64,000 nt of DNA from Orientallactaga sibirica (taxonomy: Eukaryota; Chordata; Mammalia; Rodentia; Dipodidae). A model generated the notes under the pieces. That model did no database searches. It was not told the DNA's origin and saw nothing but the letters and a program-made list of their open reading frames with translations. The translations under genes and the position numbers were made by a program. The stretch spans positions 2,921,001-2,985,000 of the forward strand of contig JAEOAD010002232.1 in NCBI GenBank assembly GCA_036365145.1. Reading direction: 5' to 3'. Shown here one piece after another: positions 54,976 through 64,000 of the stretch (positions are counted from its first letter, which is position 1; every line of letters starts with the position of its first letter).

Positions 54976-56117
54976 AGAGAGAGAGGAGAGAAGGGTTAGA
55001 ATACTTAGAGCTAGAAAGTTCAAGCACTCCCCCCCCACCATTTTCCTCAAAAATCATAGGTCTAGGCCCTCAGAGCTGACACACTAGAGGTGTTGGGTAC
55101 TGGGGTGGAAATTGTCATGCTAGTTCTGTCTCCTGAGAAGCTCAGTTCCCACACGTGTGTGACTTGTCAGTGACAGGATAGAATCATGGAACACCACCAG
55201 ACCTTGTACCATGGCTGTGAGAATGCATCAGCCCTTTCAAGGGGTCTTGGACAAAAAGTCAGCAGGTCCAACCAAGAGAAGCCATGCCTTCATTCAGCCA
55301 TAGCCATAGCCAGAGCATGTGGCCAGCATTCTCTTCTGGGTCACACACTTGAGCGAGTTCTTGCGTGGTGAGAGCAAGGCCTGGTTGTGGAGCATCCACA
55401 CTGTGTGGAAGGACTCTTGCGTCATTTTAACCGTGCCCTCCATTTTCAGAGGATGAGGATGACGATCTGGAGAGGTACTTGACATCACCAAGGGCATAGG
55501 ACATCCTCAGGGGCATAGCCTGTGGGTGACAAAGGCCAGACTAGACCCAGTCCTTTTGTTTCCCAGATTATGAGTTCTCTCTGCTGTCCCACTCAGCAGC
55601 TGGGCCTGCCATGTCCAGGTGTGAAGCAGTTAAAAGACATTGTCCCTTGTCTTCAGGAAGCCTCCATTCTAGAGGTGGGGCATCAAAGAATGCAATCATC
55701 AGAAGCTGCAGTACAATAAAGTATGTAAGTGACATGGTGCTTTGATCAAGGGCCCGAGGCTGAGGACAGGCAGGAAGGGGCGCTCCTCATTTATCTGTGT
55801 GGTCCGGAAAGCTGTGACTGAGGAAGTGACGTTTCTGTGAGACATGAGGTGGGGGAGAGCATTTCAGGTCAAGGAATCAAAGCCAAGGCCCACAGCAGGA
55901 AGGAGAGGGAATGTGTCCTGTATACCCATGACAGGACTGTGGGGAAGCTGAGGTGGGCAGTTCCGAGAGATAAGCTATTTTTTGCATGCCTTATCAGCCT
56001 TGATGAACATTCGGAAAGTACTGGGAATATCTATGACATGACCCAACATATATAAAACATGTGTGTGTATATACACACATATGTATGTATGTATGTATTG
56101 CTCACATATACAATTTG
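54976..56117. other. Single-copy DNA with an ancient repeat
   Basis: About 55625-55960 ('gtcttcaggaagcctccattc', 'gaggaagtgacgtttctgtg') resembles an old mammal-wide repeat. No gene recognised; the frame at 55186-55371 has no domain. Confidence 0.45.
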
Positions 56118-56120
56118 CAA

Positions 56121-56191
56121 TGCTGGGGGTTGAATTCAAGATCCCATACATGCTAGACAAGCACTCTACCACTGAGCTACACCACCAGCAC
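56121..56191 (-). repeat. ID SINE, antisense
   Basis: Antisense ID words: 'gctgggggttgaattcaag', 'tgctagacaagcactctacc', 'actgagctac'. It follows a TATG-rich stretch (56062-56099). Confidence 0.75.
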
Positions 56192-56975
56192 AGAATTCCT
56201 GTTTTAAGCAGATTGCTTAAGCTGAGGAGCAAAACAAGAATAGGTCAGGAAAATGGGCTAAGAGGACTTTGCAAAAGACAATGAGAGGTCGGGGGCATAG
56301 TCTAGGAAGTGGTGGCCGCGGTGGCAGGAATAGAGCAGATTGGTAATCTCTTGTGGAAACAGACTTGCTGATGGGAGGTTTGGCTTTGGGTGGGGTGGAG
56401 GCAGGAAGGAGAGGGAGGCACAAGGATGGCTTTTATTTCTGGCTTGAATGACACTCCCCAGTAACAAGGCTAGGAAGATTACTCAAGTCCAACTTCATCT
56501 CTGCCTCCTCCTAGCTAATAATACCCTCTAGGGTAAGTAAGAGGCATTTCTCTCCTATTTAGCATGTGGAGATCCCAGGCATGCATGGGCCAAGCCACAC
56601 TCCTTAGTAGAAACTGGGCAGAGAGCTCTGACTTGAACCTAAGTGCAACCTTTGGGCACCAGGGCCATGAAGATCAGGGTGTGGTGACTGACTGTGTGAT
56701 GTATTGTGCAGTGTGACTTTAAACAAGTTATAAGACCTCTCGGAGCCCCGGTTTCCAAATCAGTAAGATGGGAAAGCAAGGAGGTCTGCCTTGTGGTGTT
56801 ACATCAATGACTCAGTGAGGGAGGAGGCCTTCTGACGATGTAGTTAGCTACTCTGGGCGCACAGCTCAGGTGTGAGTCCAGCTCTGTGCGTGTGCATGTA
56901 GATAATGGGCTAGTATATGTGCACATCACAGTGACAAGGGACCCTGCACAACTTTAGGGTGAGGACAGTAATATG
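56192..56975. other. Single-copy DNA with a MIR fragment
   Basis: A sense MIR-like piece lies at 56695-56830 ('ctctcggagccccggtttcc'). No gene recognised. Confidence 0.5.
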
Positions 56976-56999
56976 TTTGTTCTTAAGGGTTTTTTTTTG

Positions 57000-57012
57000 T
57001 TGTTTCAATATT

Positions 57013-57047
<35 letters not shown>

Positions 57048-57243
57048 TGATATGTATAGAGAGAGGCAGATAGATGGAAAGACAGAGAGAGAATGAGTAC
57101 ACCAGGGCCTCCAGCCACTGCAAACGAACTGGAGACCAATGGCCATCTTGTGCATCTGGCTTATGTGGGTCCTGAGGAATTGAACCTGGGTCCTTTGGCT
57201 TTGCAGGCAAGGGCTTTAACTGCTAAGCCATCTCTCCAGCCCA
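57000..57243 (-). repeat. DIP SINE, antisense, with (TTTA)n tail
   Basis: The TTTA run is at 57011-57047. The flanks 'gttcttaagggtttt' and 'gttctgagggtttt' (57245-57258) form an imperfect target duplication. Confidence 0.93.
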
Positions 57244-57258
57244 AGTTCTGAGGGTTTT

Positions 57259-58895
57259 GGCATGCTGTGAACCACACCTGTGGGCTGAGGTAGAAGCCCT
57301 CCTGCCAATGGGTTGTGGTGAACTTGGATGGGAGCGGGGGGCAGTGTGAGGTGAGTCAGGGTGCCTGTGAAGCTAGCCTGCTTCCCAGTGCTCTGACTTG
57401 ACTTGAGAAGGCATGAGTGAGGTAGAAATGAGCTGGTGGAGGGTAGGAGGGAGAGAGTGAGCGAGTGAGCAGAGGAGCTGGGCAAGAGGGAGGGGGCCAC
57501 AGAGGGCAAGGAGGAGGAGGAGGAGGAAAAGAAGGAAGAGGAGGAGGGAGGAACCAGCCTAGAAGGAAATGCACAATCACAGGTCTAGAGTCTGCCCTGC
57601 CCAGAGCTCCTTCCGTAGGTGGCTTTGGGAACCTCCCTGTGCCCCTCTCCCCACCCCACCCTCTCTGACTTGCCTTTATGTTCTTGTTCCCAGGAGGCAG
57701 CTGGCACAGAATGAGGCTGAAGGAGTGGTGCTCCCCATTTTTTTGCCCTGAGCTATTCCGAAGGGAGTGTCCCAGCAGGGCACACACAGTGATTAAGGGG
57801 GAAAGAGGAAGGACACTCACTGTCCACTGCAGGACCTGGCTGGCGGGTGGGCTGGACAGTGGCCAGATCTCCCCTAGGCTCTTGGCTGCAATATCAGTGG
57901 CTCTGGCCCCACCCAATGGCCTACCCGGCTAGCCACTCCTTCCAGAACAGGAGGGACTGTGGAGCCAGCTGCCTGGGACAGGCTGGGCCAGTCACCTCTG
58001 CCCTCCCCAGAGCCCCCCCCCCCCGCCCCTGGCCCACAGCCTGTTCCAGCTGGTTTTGAAAGGTGTTCCAATCTTCTTGCCCCTCCAAAGTGGGCCCTGC
58101 CCTGAACTGAAGCTGTGTCTGTAAACCAGCTGTACCTCACAGCCCCCACTCCCTGGCCTGGTGTATGACCCACTGAGAGGACCTTCTGAGCCAAGCCAGC
58201 TGCCTCCTTGCCTCAGGCACACATATACCCTCCTGCTCACAAACTTTTGACCTGTCTGGCTCACTCCCCCCATCCCCCACACCCGCCATGGCCCCATCAG
58301 CCCTGTCCACATAAGCCTGCCTTCTAGCTGTTCTGGGCTCTCGGCCACTTCGCACATTGGTTCCTTAGGGGACTGTGCTGTATGCACTTCACCCTACACT
58401 CCCCCCACCCCAGTGCTTTATCTACCCCGTAGACTAGAGGCTTCAAGGGTGGCTCCCACTGCAGCCATCCAACCTGTGGGCTGTTGAGGCAAACGTCTTG
58501 GATGAGTGTACAACAGACATTATTGGGTCAATACCAACTCCATGGAGAACCTTTGTCAGCACTTTTACCTACGCAGATCTGAGAATGGAGCAGAGCTACC
58601 TTGATCAGATACTTAGAGACTTGGTGAACAAAGGGATTTGACTTCATTCTTTGGCTTTGCTATTCTAGAAGTAAATGGGTTTTTTCATGGTGATGAAGAT
58701 GATGATGATATCACATGTTCTGATGAAATCCTCCCTTCTTTCCTTCATCACCCAATTCCTTAATCTAGTGCTCCCTCCCTACCGCTCCCCAGTGCCCTAG
58801 CTTCTCTCTCCTCACCCTGCCTTCTGGGATTTCATACTGTTGTAGAGAGGAGTGGCAAACTCATCCCAGGCTGTCAGGGAAGTCTTGCCCCTCAG
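57259..58895. other. Single-copy GC-richer DNA with a GGA tract
   Basis: A GGA-rich purine tract lies at 57475-57560. A C run lies at 58014-58024. The long minus frame 57356-57916 has a non-ATG start and follows the proline-rich antisense of the GGA tract. No gene called. Confidence 0.5.
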
Positions 58896-58907
58896 CCCTA
58901 TGGTTTT

Positions 58908-59122
58908 TTAAAAATATATTTTATTTTTATTTATTTGACAGAGAAAGAGGGAGAGAGAAGGAGAGAGAGAATGGGTGTACCAGGGCCTCCAGCCACTGCA
59001 AATAGACTCCAGATGCATGCCTCCCCTTGTGCATCTGGCTTATGTGAGTTCTGGAGAATTGAACCTGGGTCCTTTGGTTTTGCAGGCAGGCGCCTTCATT
59101 GCTAAGCCATCTCTCCAGCCCT
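58908..59122 (-). repeat. DIP SINE, antisense
   Basis: The flanks 'ccctatggtttt' (58896-58907) and 'ccctatgggtttt' (59123-59135) form the target duplication. Confidence 0.95.
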
Positions 59123-59135
59123 CCCTATGGGTTTT

Positions 59136-59894
59136 GACAATTCTTTGGAGATCCACAGTGAGACCCTACCAGTAGTAATCTCACCCGCCCACCTGGTGTG
59201 GGTTCTCTGCAGGGTGCACCCCAAGAGGAAAAGAATCCTTGAGCACTGGATTTCAGGCAGAGGCATCTATTGAAGGCAATGCTTTAGTGGGAACATCTTT
59301 CAGGGGTTCTGTAGCTCAGAGCCCCAGTGCTGGCTCGTTGAGAGCCACTGTAGATTGGGACTTACGTTTGGCCAGGGGATACTCAGAGGCTTGTGGCCTG
59401 TTCTTGGGAGAGTTACAGAGCCATGGAAGGCCAAGCATCTCTTGGTCTCCTGTGGTTTGTGTTCCTTCTTGGTGACACATGGGACAACAAGTCAACAGGA
59501 AGGACTCTGTCCCCTGGCTCCTCCCCCATTCCTGAGAACAGCCAGCTGTTCAGTAGTTAATTTTCCCCAGGTGACCACACAGTTCCTGGGGAAAGAGGCC
59601 TGACAATAGCCAGCCAGTCTTCCAGCTAGCAGTTTATAAAAAGGGTGTGGTTTGAAGGACAAGATGGGGAGAGGGTGATGGGCCACATGTGTCCCTGTGA
59701 TGGTGGCTGGCCCACCCCAAAGTGGAATGGCTAGAATCCCTGGTTGGCATTGAGGCAGACTGTGTGAATTGAGTGTCCCATGATGGGGAGAAGTGGCAGT
59801 GTGTGCCCCCTCCTTAGACCCACTGGAGCCAGGTCCTATCCCGCCCCCACACTCTTGCAGGTCTACGATTCCCACCTGCACCTCCTTTTTTTGC
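59136..59894. other. Single-copy DNA upstream of CpG island 2
   Basis: No gene or repeat recognised. Confidence 0.45.
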
Positions 59895-60125
59895 CGCTTG
59901 AATGATGGCTGTGCAGTATTTGATTTGGTTAAGTTACAATCACGACCCTTTAAGGAGAAAACATATAATCCTAGTAATTTTATTGGGCTCAGGTTTCAGG
60001 CAAATGGAAACAAAATTGCCTCTAAAAATAAAACACAGACACATGGAATTGAATAAAACAATAATAATAAAAAGCCTCCCTTGCCTGGAGATAAGTGGTA
60101 AGGTATTTTGTGAAATATTAGACAT
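59895..60125. promoter_or_regulatory. Candidate conserved element upstream of CpG island 2
   Basis: An AT-rich non-repetitive block just before the GC-rich island, with 'cctagtaattttattgggc', 'gaaacaaaattgcctctaaa' and 'taaaacaataataataaaa'. Its position suggests an upstream promoter or enhancer element; this is inference. Confidence 0.35.
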
Positions 60126-60163
60126 GTGGGGAGGGGGAGAAAACCCAGGAGAAAAGAGGAGGG

Positions 60164-60190
60164 AAAAAAAAAAAAAAAAAAAAAAAAAAA
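60164..60190. repeat. A27 tract
   Basis: A pure run of 27 As not attached to a recognisable SINE. It lies between the AT-rich block and CpG island 2. Confidence 0.97.
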
Positions 60191-60394
60191 CCTCGGGCCG
60201 TCCCTTGCTTTCATTTCTGTTTTACCTTCCCCCAGAAAGCTGAATTTACGTGCTCTAAAGTGGAGCCGAAAAGGCCACGGGTGAAATTGGTCCTTGTCCC
60301 GCGCTGAACAGTACAGGTGGACGCAAGGGGCTGCCTGCCAAGGACTTCTGGTTGGAGGGAGGGGTGGAGTGCTCGCTGCAAACCACTCCTGGAA

Positions 60395-60860
60395 TGGCTT
60401 AACTCGCCGGGCGCGAATCGATGACAACCTCTCGCCGGCTGCTGCGGCAGGCAGGCTCGGGAGCAGCGCGGCTGCGTGGATTCCCGACCCCGGACCCGGA
60501 CCCAGACCCCGAACCCGCGGCGCTCAGGACCCGGGCCGGCCAGGTGGGTTTGCGGCGGCGGGATGTGCTCGTGGGGAGCCCGGGCCGGGCGGTTTGGAAA
60601 AGCTACGGGGCTGGAAGCTTTCGGATGGCTGGGGGAGCTCGGCGGGGCAATCAGGCTTGGCGCCCAGGGGACCCTGTGACGGACGCCTCGGGGCGCGGAG
60701 TGGCTCTGGCTGGCGCTCGCGGGCAGGAACGCGGCGTCCGTCCGTCCGTCTATCCCTGGGACATTTCAAACCGTGGCCGGGTGCTGGGACGTGGAGCCCC
60801 GCTCCGCGGAGGAACCCGGGACAGAGCCTGGAACTCTGAGGCGGCCCCTGTCGCTCTTCC
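60395..60860. promoter_or_regulatory. CpG island 2, candidate promoter
   Basis: The most CpG-dense part of the window. It has repeated 'gacccgga' words and a short (GTCC)n at about 60738-60750. GC stays high to about 61300. No TATA box is evident. The orientation is unknown; the donor-like word at 60541-60549 favours plus. Confidence 0.75.
60421..60543 (+). other. Candidate first coding exon in CpG island 2, unproven
   Basis: From the ATG at 60421 a frame of 41 codons runs to 'ccag|gtgggt' (cut after 60543), a good 5' splice site, in phase 0. The predicted start MTTSRRLLRQAGSGAARLRG is rich in Arg, Ser, Ala and Leu with no acidic residue in its first 20 positions, as in mitochondrial presequences. 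The rest is Pro/Asp-rich. The ATG context is weak (T at -3). I recognise no protein, and GC-rich islands often hold long frames by chance. Confidence 0.2.
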
Positions 60861-62600
60861 CCCTGGACGTCTGTCCTTGCTCCCAGCCCCCTTTGAGGCT
60901 AAGGAGGGTAAAGGGGTTCACAAAGGCAGGGGCGCACAAACATTGTCAGTTTAAATTGCCTTTCCAAAAGAGAGAAGAAAACCAGAAAAGAAAAAGAAAG
61001 CAACTTGGTGTTTGCGAGCTTCAGATGCAAAACTTAGGGGTGGGGGTGACACCATGACAGTTTGGCAGAAGTCGCCGTCCTGAGACACGGGCAGAAATTA
61101 GGGATTTGGCAGGCGATGCTAAGCGCACTGGAGGGGAGTCCGGCGTGGGTACTGGGGATCGCATGGCTGGGTGAACGGAGGGCCACGGGTGCCCTTCACC
61201 GTGAGGGCAAGGACTGGACGGCGCAAATTGCCTGGGAGGGCGAGCAAGCTGGGGTCTTGCAGCCCGGTTGGCAGAGGAGGAGGGACAGGTCTAGGTCCGT
61301 GAGCTTACACCTCGCGCTGGGACTTGTGTCCAGGTCCTTGGAACACCTGGGTCCCCACGGAGGGAGCCGCAGCCTCAGGACTTGGCCTGATCAGGACTCT
61401 GAAAGGAGCTGCCCACCACTCCACCCCACCCCACCTCCGCGTGGAGCCTAGAATGCTGGGTACACTAGTCTTCGTGCTGGGGCTGCGTGGGGATGGCTCG
61501 TGGGCATACCGCTCTGACCCTGACTTCTGCTTTGGGGACTGGAATCTGTCCCCATGGATAAAAGGGCAGGAGCCTCTCTTTCTTTCCTTTAGAAGCTGGC
61601 CCTGGGCTCTTCGCAGTCCCACAGCAATTTGGGGGCAGGCCCCTTCCAACCTCTCAACAGTGGACTTTGGAAAATGTAAAGGAAGTGATCAAAGCAATCA
61701 GGCAGTTTACCATTAGATAGAAGACTTTTGGGAGGGGAGCGGAGGGAAGGGGAGGACTGAGGTGGACTTGCAGTGTTCAAGTTGAAGCTGAACTCCTTTC
61801 CCCGGGGTGCCTCACCAGTTAAGTCTTCTCCAGGCTTAGGCCACAGGAGTCTCCTCGGGATGGATCTTCAGGAATGCAAAGTAGCTTGAGAAATGCCACC
61901 AAGTATGTCTCCTAAGAAAGCCACTCTCAAACAAACAAACCTGTGCCGTTGTCTGTGGAAGCTCTTCTAAGCCACCAGCTAAGGACCCAGCCAGGCAGCC
62001 CTGTCATCTCCATCCATTTCATTTTACAGAGAGGAAACCAAGTCCCCGAAAGTGGCATGAGTTCTCCCAACTCACATAGGAGGCTGCATAGGTAGCCAGA
62101 GCCCCTTACTCAGAACAACATGTGCCAACCAGGTCCTGTAGCCTCCACTTAGCTGGCAGAACTTGTTAACATCAGTAGATTTGAGTTCTACCAGACCTTC
62201 TTGAGCCCTTCTAGAAAAATGCACAAAGGACTGAAGTCCAACCTCCCATTCCTTTACCTTACCCCCAACCCCTTCTCCCCCACTCTACCCACCCAGGGGC
62301 ACCTAGGACCTGTCCATGGACAGATGGATAAGTTCATAGATGAGCCTTGCCTAGCTGTAAGTGAAACCCAGGAAGCTAGGGAGGGTCCCTCATTGACTCC
62401 TGGAGGGGTGCAAGAAAGGATTCAAGAGGGAGGTGACAAGGTGATGTGACATGGGGTAGAGACATGAAGTAGAAAGACCCAAAGAGCATAGGCCTGGAGG
62501 CTGCGAAACAAAGGCTTCTTCTGCCCGGTGAGCGTGGGAGAGAGAAAGCAGAGAAGGCCAGGTGGGAAGAAAGGGGTGTGTCATCTAGAGACCACACTCC
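60861..62600. other. Single-copy DNA downstream of CpG island 2
   Basis: Possibly first-intron sequence. An antisense MIR lies at 62015-62110 ('cattttacagagaggaaacc'). Frames at 61062-61716 have no domain. Confidence 0.45.
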
Positions 62601-62604
62601 GTGC

Positions 62605-62750
62605 CAGACTCTGCTTGGCACACATCAACTCCTGTAATCTACTAGGCAGGTCAGATTTGAATCATTAGCCCACTTTGCAGATGAGGAAACAGACTCAAAA
62701 TGGTTATATAAGCAGTCCAGGAGCCCGAATTCAAAGCTACCCATTGTACC
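62605..62750 (-). repeat. MIR SINE, antisense
   Basis: The words 'cccactttgcagatgaggaa' and 'agcccgaattcaaagctac' follow antisense MIR order. It is directly followed by the DIP cascade. Confidence 0.65.
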
Positions 62751-62767
62751 CCACATCTTTTGGAATC

Positions 62768-63019
62768 TTTTCTTTTCTTTTCTTTTCTTTTCTTTTTTTT
62801 TAGATTTTTAAAAAATTTTATTTATTTGCAAGCAGAGAGAGAGAGAGAGAGATAGAAGAGAGTCAGACAGAGAGAGAATGGGCATGCCAGGGCCTCCAGC
62901 CACTGCAAACGTACTCCAGGTGTATGTGCCCCTCATGCAATCTGGCTTATGTAGGTCCTGGAGAATCAAACAAGGATCCTTTGGCTACGCAGGCAAACTG
63001 CTAAGCCATTTCTCCAGCC
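62768..63019 (-). repeat. DIP SINE, antisense, with (CTTTT)n tail, first of three
   Basis: The tail includes a CTTTT microsatellite (62767-62800). The body is normal and the head is slightly shortened. It is preceded by 'atcttttggaatc' (62755-62767). Confidence 0.93.
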
Positions 63020-63031
63020 TGTGGAATCTTT

Positions 63032-63048
63032 TTTAAAAGATTTTATTT

Positions 63049-63083
<35 letters not shown>

Positions 63084-63266
63084 TTAGAGACACAGAGAGA
63101 GAGAGAGACGTTGGGGTGGGGGAGAGAAAGAGAGAGAATGGGCCCACCAGAGCCTCTAGCCACTGCAAACGAACTCCAGATGCATATGCCACCATGTACA
63201 TCTGGCTGACATGGGACCTGGAGAATTGAACTGGGGTCCTTAGGCCTCGCAGGCACTTCTACAGCT
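63032..63266 (-). repeat. DIP SINE, antisense, second of three, head cut
   Basis: It has a long TTTA tail (63050-63085), and the GA stretch is broken by 'cgttggggtgggg'. The head stops at 'gcaggcacttctacagc', so the 5' end of the SINE is missing. Confidence 0.9.
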
Positions 63267-63278
63267 TTTTTTCTTTTA

Positions 63279-63341
63279 CAAAAAGATTTTATTTGTATTT
63301 ATTTATTAGCAACAGAGAGAGAAAGAGTGAGTGTGTGTGTG
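63279..63341 (-). repeat. DIP tail fragment, third of three
   Basis: Only the tail and GA stretch remain ('aaaaagattttatttgtat', 'cagagagagaaagag'), then GTGT. It is followed by 'atcttttggaatc' at 63342-63354, the same word that starts the block. Confidence 0.75.
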
Positions 63342-63450
63342 TATCTTTTGGAATCATATCATAGTTGAAGGAGCAAAAATCACTGGTATAGTTCTATTAG
63401 AATACAAAATAGTATGTAAGTGTTACACATAGAATTAAATTAAATTTTTA

Positions 63451-63692
63451 AAAATATTTTATTTATTTATTTGAGAGGGGGAGAGAGAGAAAAAAGACAG
63501 AGAAAGAGAGAGAGCGATAAGAAGAGATGGAGGAAGAGAGAATGGGCATGCCAGGGCCTCCAACCACTGCAATTGAACTCCAGATATATGTGCTACCTTG
63601 TGCATCTGGCTTACATGGGTACTGGGGAATTGAACCTGGGTCCTTAGGCTTTTCAGGCAAGTGCCTTAATAGCTAAGCCAACTCTCCAGCCC
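63451..63692 (-). repeat. DIP SINE, antisense, first of a pair
   Basis: It has an expanded GA stretch. It lies between 'agaattaaattaaattttt' (from 63431) and 'agaattagcttttta' (63693-63707). Confidence 0.93.
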
Positions 63693-63707
63693 AGAATTAG
63701 CTTTTTA

Positions 63708-63919
63708 AAAATATTTTAGTTTTTATTTGAGAGGGTGGGGGGAGACAAAGAAGCAGACAGAGAGAGAGTGGGCATGTCAAGGCCTCCAGCCACTGCAAAT
63801 GAACTCCAGACTCATGTGCCACCTCGTGCATCTGGCTTACTTGGGTCCTGGGGAATTGAACCTGGGTCCTTTGGCTTTGCACGCAAATGTCTTAAGTGCT
63901 AAGTCATCTCTCCAGTCCC
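63708..63919 (-). repeat. DIP SINE, antisense, second of a pair
   Basis: A complete antisense DIP ending 'taagtcatctctccagtccc'. It is followed by 'agaattaacttttta' (63920-63934), the same target word once more. Confidence 0.93.
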
Positions 63920-64000
63920 AGAATTAACTTTTTAACCTAGAGTCTTTCTAAGCAATCAGTCAGTTATTCAACAACTATTGTATTGCCTGCAGTGTATTTC

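Noticed and set aside
54919..55007. Word 'gttagaatactt' occurring twice around an ID element
   Set aside because: The first copy lies inside the ID body, so it cannot be a target duplicate; probably chance.
57356..57916. Longest minus-strand open frame (186 codons)
   Set aside because: It begins at a TTG codon, is dominated by proline from the antisense of a GGA tract, and has no domain or splice support.

Overview
The window looks like nuclear DNA of a dipodoid rodent (jerboa family; Jaculus-like is my best guess). The main evidence is its dominant repeat. More than 25 copies are a tRNA-derived SINE of the DIP type: a head of the form 'ctggagagatggcttagcggttaaggc', then 'gccagatgcacaaggtgg', then a CT-rich stretch ending in an AAATA-type tail. 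They are accompanied by B1 copies with a characteristic 'gaccctacctcgaaaaa' end, ID and B4-type rodent SINEs, and ORR1-like MaLR LTRs. There are no rRNA genes, tRNA genes, bacterial operons or CRISPR arrays. The open reading frames are short, often start at non-ATG codons, and mostly lie inside repeats. I recognise no protein-coding gene with confidence. The window reads as intergenic or intronic sequence with two CpG-island promoters.

Layout. 1-830: a cascade of SINEs. 831-15000: mostly single-copy DNA with few repeats (one MaLR LTR, an old L1 fragment split by a B1, one more B1, one DIP). It holds several AT-rich, non-repetitive blocks that resemble conserved non-coding elements, and one 45-nt stretch with good splice signals (7023-7067). 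15519-19150: one ancient L1, antisense, broken by five younger insertions (DIP, three B1s, one LTR). 19150-31350: mixed single-copy and repeat DNA with CA/TG microsatellites, a 27-bp minisatellite and another AT-rich block with homeodomain-type sites (30.85-31.06 kb). 32.5-33.0 kb: CpG island 1. 33-51 kb: repeat-rich, with serial SINE insertions, three LTRs and an old DNA transposon. 51.2-60 kb: mostly single-copy with purine-rich tracts. 60.4-60.9 kb: CpG island 2, preceded by an AT-rich block and a 27-nt A tract. 62.7-63.95 kb: five DIP elements in two cascades.

How the parts relate. The retroelements form a clear time series. MIR and the L1M-type LINEs are oldest. The MaLR LTRs and B4/B1 copies come next, and the DIP and B1 copies with perfect target-site duplications are youngest. 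The most striking pattern is that DIP elements repeatedly inserted into the same target word, so two or three elements in a row are separated by copies of one short sequence (101-830, 36418-37080, 46335-46789, 62755-63354, 63431-63934; a more complex case at 24543-25272). The AT-rich blocks, CpG islands and splice-like signals suggest regulatory DNA near one or two transcription units whose coding exons lie mostly outside the window. I cannot name the genes. Coordinates of old repeats are approximate to about 10-20 bases.
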